NCBI GenBank assembly: GCA_030546905.1
Contig: JAUOPI010000014.1
Location: 1-64,000 of the forward strand
Length of the DNA: 64,000 bases
Direction: 5' to 3'
Source of the DNA: Granulosicoccaceae sp. 1_MG-2023
Lineage (GTDB): Bacteria; Pseudomonadota; Gammaproteobacteria; Granulosicoccales; Granulosicoccaceae
Numbering within the stretch: the first letter of the stretch is position 1; each line of letters starts with the position of its first letter. Positions 1 through 8,336 of this stretch are shown here, piece by piece. The position numbers and the translations under genes are program-made. The notes under the pieces are model-generated. The model worked only from the letters and a program-made list of their open reading frames with translations. It was not told where the DNA came from and ran no database searches.

Positions 1-125
<125 letters not shown>

Positions 126-127
126 GG

Positions 128-1021
128 CTAGACGCCGCCCGGACTATGGCTTTCAGCGACCGACTGGGGCGGTCGTCCGAAGTAGCGTTTGAACTCACGG
201 CTGAACTGACTGGGGCTTTCGTAGCCGACTTGCGCGGCGGCGTCACCGACCCGCACGCCTTCATCGAGCAGCAGACCGCGGGCGCGGGTCAGGCGGATCC
301 GTTTGATGTACTGAATCGGTGACATTGATGTCACCCGGCGGAAGTTGCGGTGAAACGTGGCGGTGCTCATATTGGCCAGCGCGGCGAGCTGTTCCACGTC
401 CAGCGTGCTGGCGTAATGCGTGTGCACATGTTGCAGCACCGGCTCCAGACGGGCCAGATGCGTATTGTGACGGACCAGGTCGATGACCGACGCGCCGTCC
501 GGCCCTTTCAGGACATGCAACAGAACTTCTCTGACCAGCCCCTGCCCCAGCACGCCGGCATCAAGCGGATCGGTCAGTGCGCGCGCCAGCCGCAGGATGC
601 TGTCCGACAAGTCCGCTGTGACCGGCGACACAAACAAACTGAGCGACCGCGGCTCAGCGGTCTGCAACTCACGCCCCTGACGACGGCATTCGTCAAGCAC
701 CCGCACCATCTCGTGCAATACCGTCAGATCCAGATCCATCACCAGGGACAGCAGCGACTCGCCCGGCCGGCACAAGGCTTCACAATCGGCCGGGGTCGGC
801 AAGGTCAATACCAGATAGTTGTCGGGGTTGTATTCGTAAACGCGTTCGTCGAGGTATATCCTCTTGGTGCCCTGCGCCATGAAGATGATTCCCTGCCTGT
901 AACACAAGGGTTCGCGCTTGCTGGCACGGTCACTGCGGTAAACGCCGACACCGGCGATCCGCGTGGCGTGGTAACCCTCGCCATGAGCCAGAGTGCTGAG
1001 GATTTGCGCCAGTTCGGACAC
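128..1021 (-). CDS. yqhC: AraC family transcriptional regulator, YqhC-like
   Basis: This 297-residue protein is a predicted activator of the divergent yqhD gene. The N-terminal half resembles the AraC_N ligand-binding domain (GIIFMAQGTKRIYLDERV). The last ~100 residues form the AraC-type double helix-turn-helix, with LAALANMSTATFHRNFR and the hallmark VGYESPSQFSREFKRYFG. The pattern and the neighbouring yqhD match the E. coli yqhC-yqhD pair. I chose the GTG at 1021 because an AGGAG lies 5 bases upstream and the family alignment starts there. An in-frame ATG at 1162 would add 47 non-homologous residues and push into the yqhD promoter. In E. coli, YqhC responds to aldehydes and activates yqhD and dkgA. 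The same role is inferred here. Confidence 0.85.
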   Translation of the reverse strand: MSELAQILSTLAHGEGYHATRIAGVGVYRSDRASKREPLCYRQGIIFMAQGTKRIYLDERVYEYNPDNYLVLTLPTPADCEALCRPGESLLSLVMDLDLTVLHEMVRVLDECRRQGRELQTAEPRSLSLFVSPVTADLSDSILRLARALTDPLDAGVLGQGLVREVLLHVLKGPDGASVIDLVRHNTHLARLEPVLQHVHTHYASTLDVEQLAALANMSTATFHRNFRRVTSMSPIQYIKRIRLTRARGLLLDEGVRVGDAAAQVGYESPSQFSREFKRYFGRPPQSVAESHSPGGV

Positions 1022-1120
1022 CTCTTCTCCTGAGTTTTCGGGGCAAGCACCGCAGTATACCGGAAATGCCTTTAGCTGCCTGCGGTGATAGAAATAGGCA
1101 TAAAGCCGATTGGAATACCC

Positions 1121-1149
1121 ATTCGAATCACTGACCTCAGGACTATACT
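1121..1149 (+). promoter_or_regulatory. Possible yqhD promoter
   Basis: A TATACT hexamer at 1144-1149 lies 31 bases before the yqhD ATG. A weak -35 candidate (TTCGAA, 1122-1127) is spaced 16 bases upstream. A weak -35 fits a promoter that needs an AraC-type activator. The assignment is by eye only. Confidence 0.35.
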
Positions 1150-1180
1150 GGCGCCCATACATTTAACTGGAGACACGATT

Positions 1181-2350
1181 ATGCAAGATTTTGATTTTTA
1201 TAACCCGACCCGTATTGTCTTCGGTAAGGAGCGTCTCGGCGAGCTCGACAGCCTGATCCCCGCCGATGCGCGGGTTCTGGTGTTATTCGGTGGTGGCAGC
1301 GTCAAGCGCACCGGCACACTGGACAAGGTGCTTGCCGGCCTTGGTGAACGCACAGTGTTCCAGTTCGGCGGTATTGAGCCCAATCCGCACTTCGAGACCT
1401 TGATGAAAGCCGTGGCACTGGTGCGTGAAGAGAAGATCGACTTCCTGCTCGCCGTGGGCGGCGGTTCCGTAATGGACGGCACCAAATTCGTCGCCGCTGC
1501 GGCCTGTTTTGAGGGAGACGAGGCCAGCCTGCTCAGACACGGCTTTGCGAGCATGCCTGTCGAGCGGGCTCTGCCGCTGGGCACCGTGGTCACGCTGCCG
1601 GCCACCGGTTCGGAGATGAACTGTGGCGGGGTCATTTCCCACGAAGGCGGGAAATGGCCGTTTACCTGCCCGCTGCTGTATCCGGCGTTTTCTTTCCTTG
1701 ATCCGACCCTGACCTACTCACTGCCGCCGCGCCAGGTCGCCAATGGCATCGTCGACGCTTTTGTTCATGTGGCCGAGCAATATGTGACCTATCCGGCCAA
1801 TGCGCGGGTACAGGACCGCAGCGCCGAAGGCATTCTGAGAACCCTGATCGAAATCGGCCCCGAAACCCTGGCCAAACCGGAGGACTACGAGGCGCGCGCC
1901 AATCTGGTCTGGGCCGCCACCTCAGCGCTCAACGGTTATATCGGCGCCGGGGTGCCGCAGGACTGGAGCACACACATGATCGGCCACGAGCTGACCGCCT
2001 TGTTCGGCATCGATCACGGCCAGAGTCTGGCCGTCGTGCTGCCGTCACTCTGGCATCTGCGCAAGGCGCAAAAAGGCGAGAAACTGCTTCAGTACGCCGA
2101 ACGGGTCTGGGACATCACCGATGGCACAGCCGATGAACGGATTGAAAAAGCCATCAGCCGCACCCGCGCATTCTTTGAATCGCTCGGCGTCAAAACCCGC
2201 CTGAGTGGCTACGGCGTCAAAGCCGAACAGATTGACGATGTGGTCGCCGCGCTGCAAGCCCACGGCATGGTGGCACTGTCCGAGCATGGCGATATGACGC
2301 CTGATGACTGCCGCCAGGTGTTGGAAGACGCCTTCGCCGAGCCCAAATAA
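1181..2350 (+). CDS. yqhD: Iron-type alcohol dehydrogenase / NADPH-dependent aldehyde reductase YqhD
   Basis: This 389-residue protein is a group III (iron-type) alcohol dehydrogenase, very close to the ~387 residues usual for YqhD. It reduces short-chain and lipid-peroxidation aldehydes with NADPH in the cytoplasm. Visible features are the N-terminal start FYNPTRIVFG, the nucleotide loop GGGSVMDGTKF, the ATGSEMN motif, and the metal-binding region with DAFVHVAEQY, HMIGHELTALFGIDHG and following residues. The ATG at 1181 has a GGAGA ribosome-binding site (1169-1173). It is divergent from the YqhC-like regulator, and a hairpin terminator follows. Together the pair is a carbonyl-stress module. 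Confidence 0.92.
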   Translation: MQDFDFYNPTRIVFGKERLGELDSLIPADARVLVLFGGGSVKRTGTLDKVLAGLGERTVFQFGGIEPNPHFETLMKAVALVREEKIDFLLAVGGGSVMDGTKFVAAAACFEGDEASLLRHGFASMPVERALPLGTVVTLPATGSEMNCGGVISHEGGKWPFTCPLLYPAFSFLDPTLTYSLPPRQVANGIVDAFVHVAEQYVTYPANARVQDRSAEGILRTLIEIGPETLAKPEDYEARANLVWAATSALNGYIGAGVPQDWSTHMIGHELTALFGIDHGQSLAVVLPSLWHLRKAQKGEKLLQYAERVWDITDGTADERIEKAISRTRAFFESLGVKTRLSGYGVKAEQIDDVVAALQAHGMVALSEHGDMTPDDCRQVLEDAFAEPK

Positions 2351-2373
2351 GCCAGACCAGGACGACTAAAGAC

Positions 2374-2410
2374 AAGCCCGACACACATGCAAGGTGTCGG
2401 GCTTTATGTT
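2374..2410 (+). terminator. Rho-independent terminator-like hairpin after yqhD
   Basis: An 11-bp perfect inverted repeat (AAGCCCGACAC at 2374-2384 and its complement at 2394-2404) has a 9-base loop and is followed by a short T-containing tail. It is 23 bases past the yqhD stop. Its right arm coincides with codons of the decayed folD fragment on the other strand, so it may also mark a rearrangement junction. Confidence 0.6.
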
Positions 2411-2511
2411 GTCGGCATCGATCATCTCCGCCCGCCCCACGGCCACCACCAGGATGTCGGCGCTGCGGCACTGCCCGGCCAGATCGCGGGGTGGCGGAAG
2501 GTTACCGGGCG
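2388..2511 (-). pseudogene. Decayed fragment of folD (methylenetetrahydrofolate dehydrogenase/cyclohydrolase)
   Basis: On the minus strand about 36 codons (from about 2497 down to 2392) read PPRDLAGQCRSADILVVAVG followed by RAEMIDADNIKPDTL. This matches the conserved interior of FolD, whose usual pattern is an RTxDL stretch, then ADIxVxAVGxPxMIxxxWIKPG. There is no start codon. The match fades upstream and stops at IKP, where the 11-bp inverted repeat begins, with a stop codon soon after. About 85% of the ~285-residue enzyme is missing, so this is a remnant. Its presence at the edge of the oxidoreductase block points to recombination here. A functional folD is presumably elsewhere in the genome. 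Confidence 0.6.
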
Positions 2512-2585
2512 CTCGCTTCCTGATGGGAGATTCTGCAGCGCCGGCAAACCCGCTCTCTTCACCTCCGGCTACTGACTGATCCGTA

Positions 2586-3470
2586 TTACAGACGACGCCA
2601 GCGTTCTTCGAAAAAGTCCAGAAACACCTGAATACGGGCCGACAGAGCGGTATTCCGGTAATACACAGCGCTGACCAGCTCCCGCGGATTCGGGCTGATC
2701 AGGTGATCTCCCAACAGCTCCACCAGATGTCCCTTTTCGATATCCCCGGCAATCATGAAGCGGGAAAGATAGGCGAGCCCGTTACCGGCCAGACAAAGCT
2801 GGCGAATCGCTTCTCCGCTGCTGGCCCGGATTCCGGGCTGAACGCGCACCCCCTGTCCGATATGCCAGAAGTTCAGTGATTCCGGGTCGGTAAAACCAAT
2901 GATGTCGTGATCTTTCAGGGCATCCGGGGAATCGCAGTTACCCCGGCGATTCAGATAATCCGGGGAGGCCACCACCGACAGCGGAGAACGGCCAAGGGGG
3001 CGGGCATGAAGGGAGGAATCGTCCAGAGGGCCAATGCGGATGGCGATATCAACCCGCCGTTCCAGCAGGTCCACAATCCGGTCGCTGGCGGTCAGCTCCA
3101 GCTCGATATCCGGGTAGGCCTCCCGAAAGGCCCGCACATGGGGCACAACCTGATGCAGCAGAAACGGATTGGCCGCATCCACCCGCAGCCGCCCCGCCGG
3201 ATTCTGTTTGCGGATGGCCAGCATTTCTTCCGCTTCTTCCAGAACAGACAGCCCCCCGCGCACCCTGTCCACGAACAGGCGCCCTTCCTCGGTCAGCCCC
3301 ACCTTCCGTGTGGTGCGGTTCAGCAGGCTGGTATTGAGGCTCTGCTCCAGCCGGGTCACGGCCCGGGAAACCCGGGTCACAGACACCTGTAACTGCTCTG
3401 CAGCCGCACTGAAACTGCCACTGTCGACCACCGACAACAGGAAATACAGGTCATCCGCCCGGCTTTTCAT
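2586..3470 (-). CDS. LysR family transcriptional regulator
   Basis: A 294-residue LysR-type regulator. The N-terminal winged helix-turn-helix is clear (DDLYFLLSVVDSGSFSAAAE, then VSVTRVSRAVTRLEQSL and LNRTTRKVGLTEEGR). It is followed by a substrate-binding domain of the CrgA/DsdC-like subgroup (LRVDAANPFLLHQVVP onward). It is divergently transcribed from an MFS exporter with a 100-bp shared promoter region holding a direct repeat. That arrangement is the usual one for a LysR regulator controlling its neighbour. The inducer cannot be read from the sequence. The oxidoreductase genes downstream of the exporter may belong to the same regulon. Confidence 0.88.
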   Translation of the reverse strand: MKSRADDLYFLLSVVDSGSFSAAAEQLQVSVTRVSRAVTRLEQSLNTSLLNRTTRKVGLTEEGRLFVDRVRGGLSVLEEAEEMLAIRKQNPAGRLRVDAANPFLLHQVVPHVRAFREAYPDIELELTASDRIVDLLERRVDIAIRIGPLDDSSLHARPLGRSPLSVVASPDYLNRRGNCDSPDALKDHDIIGFTDPESLNFWHIGQGVRVQPGIRASSGEAIRQLCLAGNGLAYLSRFMIAGDIEKGHLVELLGDHLISPNPRELVSAVYYRNTALSARIQVFLDFFEERWRRL

Positions 3471-3480
3471 TTACATTTTC

Positions 3481-3521
3481 CGCAAAAGTTATTTTCAAAA
3501 AGCACTGTTTATCGCAAAAGT
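3481..3521. promoter_or_regulatory. Direct repeat in LysR/MFS divergent promoter region
   Basis: The 9-mer CGCAAAAGT occurs at 3481-3489 and again at 3513-3521. The 32-base spacing is about three helical turns. It lies in the 100-bp gap between the divergent LysR and MFS genes and is a candidate binding site for the LysR protein. Confidence 0.4.
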
Positions 3522-3570
3522 ATGTGACTGCACACTGGGCGCCGTCAATCACCCTTTACGGAGTACTGCT

Positions 3571-4743
3571 ATGCCCATTGCACTTTTTGCGCTTACCCTG
3601 AGCGCCTTTGCAATCGGGACCACCGAGTTTGTTATTGTCGGACTGGTTCCAACCATCGCCCAGGATCTGGCGGTTTCCCTGCCATCGGCAGGGCTTCTGG
3701 TCAGCCTCTATGCCCTGGGTGTCGCCATTGGCGCCCCGGTTCTGACGGCCCTGACCGGGCGCTGGAACCGCAAATGGGTCCTGCTGACCCTGATGAGTCT
3801 GTTCATCATCGGCAATCTGCTGGCCTGGATGGCCCCCAATTACGCATCACTGATAACGGCCCGCATTCTCACCGGCCTGGCCCACGGTGTCTTTTTCTCC
3901 ATTGGTTCCACCATTGCCACCAGCCTGGTGTCCAAAGAAAAAGAAGCCAGCGCCATAGCCATCATGTTTACCGGACTCACCGTGGCCCTGGTAACCGGTG
4001 TGCCTCTGGGTACCTTTATCGGTCAGACCTTCGGCTGGCGTGCCACCTTCCTGATCGTGGCTGCCCTGGGCGCCATTGCCCTGATCGGCAGTGCCCTGCT
4101 GGTGCCCAATAACCTGAAACAGTCTGCACCGGCAACACTGCGCCAGCAGCTGGAAGTCATTACCCATACGCGACTGCTGCTGGTATACGCCATGACCGCC
4201 ATCGGCTATGGCGGCAGCTTTACCGCATTCACCTATCTGACCCCCATTCTGGAACAGGTCAGCGGTTTTGCATCCGGTGTTGTCGGAGTCCTGCTCCTGG
4301 TTTACGGCATTTCCGTGGCTACCGGCAACATCTGGGGAGGCAAACTGGCAGACCGGCTTGGCCCCACGTCGGCCCTGTACATCATCTTCACCGGGCTGGC
4401 CGCCATCCTGTTCCTGCTCACCTTCACCGCCTATAACCCGGTGGCTGTGGTGATTACCCTGATGCTCTGGGGCGCCTTCGCCTTCGGCAATGTGCCGGGA
4501 CTGCAGGTGTATGTTGTGCAGCTGGCCGAGCGCTATACCCCCCATTCCGTTGACGTTGCATCCGGACTGAATATCGCTGCCTTCAATATCGGTATTGCCG
4601 GTGGCGCCTGGCTTGGCGGACATGTGGAGGAGGATATGGGGCTGATGCACACCCCCTGGATTGGCGGCGCCATAGTGCTGAGCGCTCTCATCCTGATCCG
4701 TATTTCATCAACCCTAGATAACCGGGAACCGGCAACCGCCTGA
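3571..4743 (+). CDS. MFS transporter, DHA1 family (AraJ/YdhP-like exporter)
   Basis: A 390-residue major facilitator with about 12 hydrophobic segments, usual for the 12-TM drug:H+ antiporter-1 family. The start (ALFALTLSAFAIGTTEFVIV) with the GTTEF sequence in TM1 is characteristic of the AraJ/YdhP/NepI group. The loop between TM2 and TM3 holds the expected conserved basic residues (TGRWNRKW). It sits in the inner membrane and probably exports a small molecule by proton antiport. The ATG at 3571 has an upstream ACGGAG ribosome-binding site. It is divergent from the LysR gene and 38 bases ahead of the LLM oxidoreductase, so co-transcription with the redox genes is likely. The substrate is unknown. 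Confidence 0.85.
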   Translation: MPIALFALTLSAFAIGTTEFVIVGLVPTIAQDLAVSLPSAGLLVSLYALGVAIGAPVLTALTGRWNRKWVLLTLMSLFIIGNLLAWMAPNYASLITARILTGLAHGVFFSIGSTIATSLVSKEKEASAIAIMFTGLTVALVTGVPLGTFIGQTFGWRATFLIVAALGAIALIGSALLVPNNLKQSAPATLRQQLEVITHTRLLLVYAMTAIGYGGSFTAFTYLTPILEQVSGFASGVVGVLLLVYGISVATGNIWGGKLADRLGPTSALYIIFTGLAAILFLLTFTAYNPVAVVITLMLWGAFAFGNVPGLQVYVVQLAERYTPHSVDVASGLNIAAFNIGIAGGAWLGGHVEEDMGLMHTPWIGGAIVLSALILIRISSTLDNREPATA

Positions 4744-4781
4744 CCCGCAACCGGCCTCCTGCGGGGGGCCACTGGAGGCAA

Positions 4782-5705
4782 ATGATGAATCTGTCAAAAC
4801 TGACATCGGGTCCCCTCACCCTTGGTGTGGAGCTGCCGCTGGATAACGACTGGAGCGCGGACGGACAACGCCGGCGGATGCTCGACCAGCGCCCCTTTGG
4901 GGTACCGGATCTGAGTTCGCACCAGTCCCTGGCCATAGCCGCGGATGAACTGGGGTTCAAGGCACTCTGGATACGGGACGTGCCCCTCTACGACCCGTCA
5001 TTCGGAGACGCAGCCCAGGTGTTCGACCCGCTGGTGTACCTGGGTTTCCTTGCCGGGGTCACCCGCAACATTCTCCTGGGGACTGCAGCCATTGTGCTGC
5101 CCCTGCGCAATCCCTGGATTGTGCGCAAATCCGCAGCCTCGGTTCAGGCCCTGAGCCGGAACCGTCTGTTGCTCGGCATCGCAAGCGGTGACCGGCCTTC
5201 CGAATACCCCCTGTTCGGCGCCGACTATGGGACCCGGGGCCAGGCCTTCCGTCACGGTGTCGGGGTACTCACCGGCAAACAGGACCACCGGCTGGCTCCG
5301 GGGCAGGCCATGCTTCCGGATACGCCGCCCGCACCACTGCTATCCGCCGGCCTGTCCCAGCAATCCCCTGACTGGATCGGCGAGCATATGAGCGGCTGGC
5401 TGGCCTACCCGGGAACACCGGAGGACCATGAGCACCGGGTACGGCTCTGGCGCAATGTGGCCGGCGACAAACCCTATGTGTCATTTATCCATCTGGATTA
5501 CCTGGACGATGCCACCGCACCGCGCCGGCGACACCGGTTCGGTGTGCAGACCGGCCGGGATGGACTGCTCCGGGAACTGGAGGAGATGCAGAGTGCCGGC
5601 GTGAACCACATAGGCCTGCATTTCAGGCGCAACCAGGCGCCGGTTGCCGAAACCCTGATGCGGGTGGCAGAGGACATTCTCGGAGTATTTCATGAAGCAT
5701 CCTGA
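4782..5705 (+). CDS. LLM class flavin-dependent oxidoreductase
   Basis: A 307-residue protein of the luciferase-like monooxygenase superfamily (TIM barrel, usually FMN or F420; FMN expected in a gammaproteobacterium). Supporting segments are HQSLAIAADELGFKALWIRD near residue 45, FDPLVYLGFLAGVTRNILLG near 85, and VQALSRNRLLLGIASGDRP. A GGAGG lies 6 bases before the ATG. It overlaps the next gene by 14 bases, so the two are translationally coupled. The family oxidises or reduces small organic compounds with reduced flavin. The substrate is not predictable. A reductase supplying FMNH2 could be the nitroreductase encoded nearby, but this is inference. Confidence 0.8.
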   Translation: MMNLSKLTSGPLTLGVELPLDNDWSADGQRRRMLDQRPFGVPDLSSHQSLAIAADELGFKALWIRDVPLYDPSFGDAAQVFDPLVYLGFLAGVTRNILLGTAAIVLPLRNPWIVRKSAASVQALSRNRLLLGIASGDRPSEYPLFGADYGTRGQAFRHGVGVLTGKQDHRLAPGQAMLPDTPPAPLLSAGLSQQSPDWIGEHMSGWLAYPGTPEDHEHRVRLWRNVAGDKPYVSFIHLDYLDDATAPRRRHRFGVQTGRDGLLRELEEMQSAGVNHIGLHFRRNQAPVAETLMRVAEDILGVFHEAS

Positions 5706-6684
5706 AGACGCTTTCGCCTGGGGCGTGGTGGCAGAAGGACTGCCTACCCGGGCCCTGCAGTGGCAATCCCTGCAGAATGATCTGAGCCCGGGCCCGGGCG
5801 AGGTGGTTATCCGCAACGAGTTTATTGGTCTGAATCCGGTGGACTGGAAAATGATCCGGGACTGGCCACCCTTCTGGGAGCGGGGGCATATACCCGGTGT
5901 CGATGGTGCCGGCAGGGTTTGCAGGGTGGGCGCGCAGGTTACCGGAATCACTGCCGGCCAGCGGGTCTGCTATCACCAGGACCTGCACAGGCCTGGCAGC
6001 TTTGCCAGCCACACAGTGGTCAGCAGCAAGGCACTGCTGCAGGTACCCGACACCCTGCCCCTGTCCACCGCAGCTGCGCTGCCGTGCCCCCTGATGACAG
6101 CCTGGCAGGCCATCGAAAAGATCCCCCGTCGTCCTGAGGCACAGGTTCTGATTACCGGCGCCGGAGGCATGGTTGGCCGTTTTCTGGTGCAGCTGGCAGC
6201 AAAACGCGGCTTCAGGGTAACGGCGATGGCTTCAGCCCGGCACGCCTCTGCACTGCGCCAGCTGGGCGCCGAAGCCGTGGTGGACTGGTCGGCTCCGGAC
6301 AGGCCGGGGCAGTATTTTGCGGTTTTCGATACGGTCAATGCCGGGCATGCCGCAGGGCTGACAGATCAGATTGAGGCAAACGGACATATTCTGTGTATTC
6401 AGGACCGTCTGGAGCGCCCGCCGGTGCCTGCGTTCGACAAAGCCCTTTCCATTCATGAGGTGGCACTGAACGCCCTGCACTGGCTCGGTAGTGAACGCCA
6501 GTGGCAGGAATTCCGTCGCGCAGGAGAACAGCTGCTGGCTATGGTGGCACAGGAGAAGCTGACCCTTCCGCCCCAACACATCGAGCCGGTTTCTGAACTT
6601 CCGGCAGCCCTGGAATTGACAACCACACCGGACCGTCCGCTGAAGACGGTGATTGATACCCGTTATATCCCGAACAAGGAGTAA
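5692..6684 (+). CDS. Medium-chain dehydrogenase/reductase (quinone oxidoreductase-like)
   Basis: A 330-residue MDR-superfamily enzyme. The GroES-like N-terminal fold is visible (FIGLNPVDWKMI, then HIPGVDGAGRVCRVG). The Rossmann nucleotide-binding loop follows near residue 155 (VLITGAGGMVGRFLVQLAAKRG). The catalytic-zinc cysteine/histidine pattern of true alcohol dehydrogenases is absent, as in quinone oxidoreductases and enoyl reductases, and the AxxGxxG-type loop suggests NADPH. The start codon lies inside the end of the LLM gene and only 3 bases separate it from the aldo/keto reductase gene. These three reductases therefore form one operon for carbonyl, quinone or enone turnover. Confidence 0.82.
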   Translation: MKHPEDAFAWGVVAEGLPTRALQWQSLQNDLSPGPGEVVIRNEFIGLNPVDWKMIRDWPPFWERGHIPGVDGAGRVCRVGAQVTGITAGQRVCYHQDLHRPGSFASHTVVSSKALLQVPDTLPLSTAAALPCPLMTAWQAIEKIPRRPEAQVLITGAGGMVGRFLVQLAAKRGFRVTAMASARHASALRQLGAEAVVDWSAPDRPGQYFAVFDTVNAGHAAGLTDQIEANGHILCIQDRLERPPVPAFDKALSIHEVALNALHWLGSERQWQEFRRAGEQLLAMVAQEKLTLPPQHIEPVSELPAALELTTTPDRPLKTVIDTRYIPNKE

Positions 6685-6687
6685 ACC

Positions 6688-7494
6688 ATGACCACAGTGA
6701 TTCCAGACCCCGGCCTGGGCACCTTCCGGCTGCAGGGCGATGACCTGAAAGCGGCGGTTACAGAAGCCCTGGACCTGGGCTACCGGCACATAGACACGGC
6801 CCGGTTCTACGACAACGAAGCGGAAATCGGCGAGCTGCTGGCAGCGTCTGATGTGGCCCGGGCTGAGCTGTTTCTTACCACCAAGGTCTGGCACGAAAAC
6901 CTGACCAGCGCGAAGTTTATTGCCAGTGTCAGGGAAAGCCTTGCCCTGCTGAAAACGGATTATGTGGACCTGCTGCTGATCCACTGGCCTTCACCGGAAG
7001 ACGCCGTGCCCATGGAGGAATACATTTCCGGGCTGCTGGAGGCAAGAAAGCTTGGCCTGACCCGGCACATTGGTGTCTCCAACTTTACGATCCGCCAGCT
7101 CCGGCAGGCGATCGGCATTGCCGGGCCGGGGCAGATTCTCACCAATCAGATTGAGGTTCACCCCTACCTGCAGAACCAGGCGGTTGTGGATTTCTGCCAG
7201 CAGCAGGACATTGTGGTGACAGGCTACATGCCCCTGGCCGTCGGCAAGGTGCTGGAGGATTCCACCCTCGCCGCCATCGCCCGGAAGCACAAGGCCAGTA
7301 TCCCCCAGGTTGTCCTGGCCTGGCTGAAGCACCGGGGTCTGGTTGCCATTCCCTCTTCCACCAGGCGTGCCCATCTGGAAGCGAATCTGAAGCCATCTGA
7401 ACTGACACTCTCCGAAGAGGATCTGTCGGCCATCAGAACCCTGGACCGGAATGAGCGGATCGCCAACCCCGACTTTGCGCCTGAGTGGGACTGA
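6688..7494 (+). CDS. dkgB: Aldo/keto reductase, 2,5-diketo-D-gluconate reductase B type
   Basis: A 268-residue NADPH-dependent aldo/keto reductase, close in length and sequence to E. coli DkgB (267). Recognisable parts are GLGTFRL, LDLGYRHIDTARFYDNEAEIG (catalytic Asp and Tyr), the catalytic Lys in LTTKVW, the His in LLLIHWPSP, VSNFTIRQLRQ, and the coenzyme-specificity loop IPSSTRRAHLEANL. In E. coli the enzyme mostly reduces methylglyoxal and related aldehydes. It is the last gene of the LLM-MDR-AKR operon and ends before a bidirectional terminator. It complements the YqhD aldehyde reductase 5 kb away. Confidence 0.9.
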   Translation: MTTVIPDPGLGTFRLQGDDLKAAVTEALDLGYRHIDTARFYDNEAEIGELLAASDVARAELFLTTKVWHENLTSAKFIASVRESLALLKTDYVDLLLIHWPSPEDAVPMEEYISGLLEARKLGLTRHIGVSNFTIRQLRQAIGIAGPGQILTNQIEVHPYLQNQAVVDFCQQQDIVVTGYMPLAVGKVLEDSTLAAIARKHKASIPQVVLAWLKHRGLVAIPSSTRRAHLEANLKPSELTLSEEDLSAIRTLDRNERIANPDFAPEWD

Positions 7495-7548
7495 GACCGG
7501 CTTTTCTGCACACCCGCAGAACGAACATGCTCAGCCCGTACACAACAA

Positions 7549-7581
7549 AAAAGCCGGACGCTGACGGGCGACCGGCTTTTT
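7549..7581. terminator. Bidirectional terminator between dkgB and nitroreductase gene
   Basis: A 9-bp stem (AAAAGCCGG at 7549-7557 with CCGGCTTTT at 7572-7580) with a run of A on the left and T on the right. It separates two convergent genes and can serve both strands. Confidence 0.8.
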
Positions 7582-7602
7582 CTACATGCGCTGTACCGGG
7601 TT

Positions 7603-8298
7603 TCAGTACCAGCTGACGATCTGATCCATATCCCGGCGCGTCTTGGCAAAAGGCGGCTCCCCTGCCCGATAGCCAAAGGCCACCATCACCGCCGGCTGGT
7701 AACTCTCCGGATCAATACCGAAATGCTGCTCCAGGGTGGCGGAGGTTCTGGCCATGTCGAAGCCCTCAATGGGGCAGGAATCGATCCCCAGCATCGCTGC
7801 CACGGTCATCATGTTACCCAGGGCGATATAGGCCTGACGGGCGGACCAGTCGGTGATCTGGCGTTTGCCCTCAATACCGAAGTCCGACTTCTGGAATTTC
7901 TCGTATGCCTGATTGATAAAACCGACCACCTCTTCCGGCAGCTGTTTCACCTCCCGCATGTGCTGCTGCAGGTATTCGCTGTGGTGCTTCATGGTGGCAT
8001 CTGTGTGCGCCAGCAGGATCGCGAAATGACTGGCGGTGCCCAGCTGGCCGGCGGTGCCGTTGGTGGCGCCGTTGGCGCCCCAGGCAAAGTCCCGGAACAG
8101 TTCCCGTTTTTCCGGCGACTGCACCATCAGAATCTGCCAGGACTCAAAACCGAAGGAGCTGGGTGACAGGCGTGCGGCTTCCAGAATGGTATTGAACTGG
8201 CCGTCGCTGATCCTGCGCTCCGGGTCGAACACCTTGCAGGCGTGGCGGAAGTTGAAGGCATCAATAATCTGCTTTTGTGCACTGCTGATATCACTCAT
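7603..8298 (-). CDS. NAD(P)H-dependent nitroreductase family protein (FMN)
   Basis: A 231-residue FMN-binding nitroreductase, oxygen-insensitive type. Typical segments are an FMN-binding Arg/His at FNFRHACKVFD, EAARLSPSSFGFESWQ near residue 45, YIALGNMMTVAAMLGIDSCP near 160, and a terminal RRDMDQIV. I chose the ATG at 8298 because an AAGGAA site precedes it. The GTA/ATG codons further upstream lack one. Family members reduce nitroaromatics, quinones or flavins with NAD(P)H in the cytosol. It opposes the dkgB operon and lies downstream of the ABM monooxygenase and MDR genes on the same strand, forming a second redox operon. Confidence 0.87.
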   Translation of the reverse strand: MSDISSAQKQIIDAFNFRHACKVFDPERRISDGQFNTILEAARLSPSSFGFESWQILMVQSPEKRELFRDFAWGANGATNGTAGQLGTASHFAILLAHTDATMKHHSEYLQQHMREVKQLPEEVVGFINQAYEKFQKSDFGIEGKRQITDWSARQAYIALGNMMTVAAMLGIDSCPIEGFDMARTSATLEQHFGIDPESYQPAVMVAFGYRAGEPPFAKTRRDMDQIVSWY

Positions 8299-8336
8299 CT
8301 TTTCTGTTCCTTTGTACACCTCTTCGGGAGCGGCGG

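Noticed and set aside
1160-1162. Upstream ATG (1162) as start of the YqhC-like protein
   Set aside because: It would add 47 residues without family similarity and overlap the yqhD promoter. The GTG at 1021 has a better ribosome-binding site and fits the family start.
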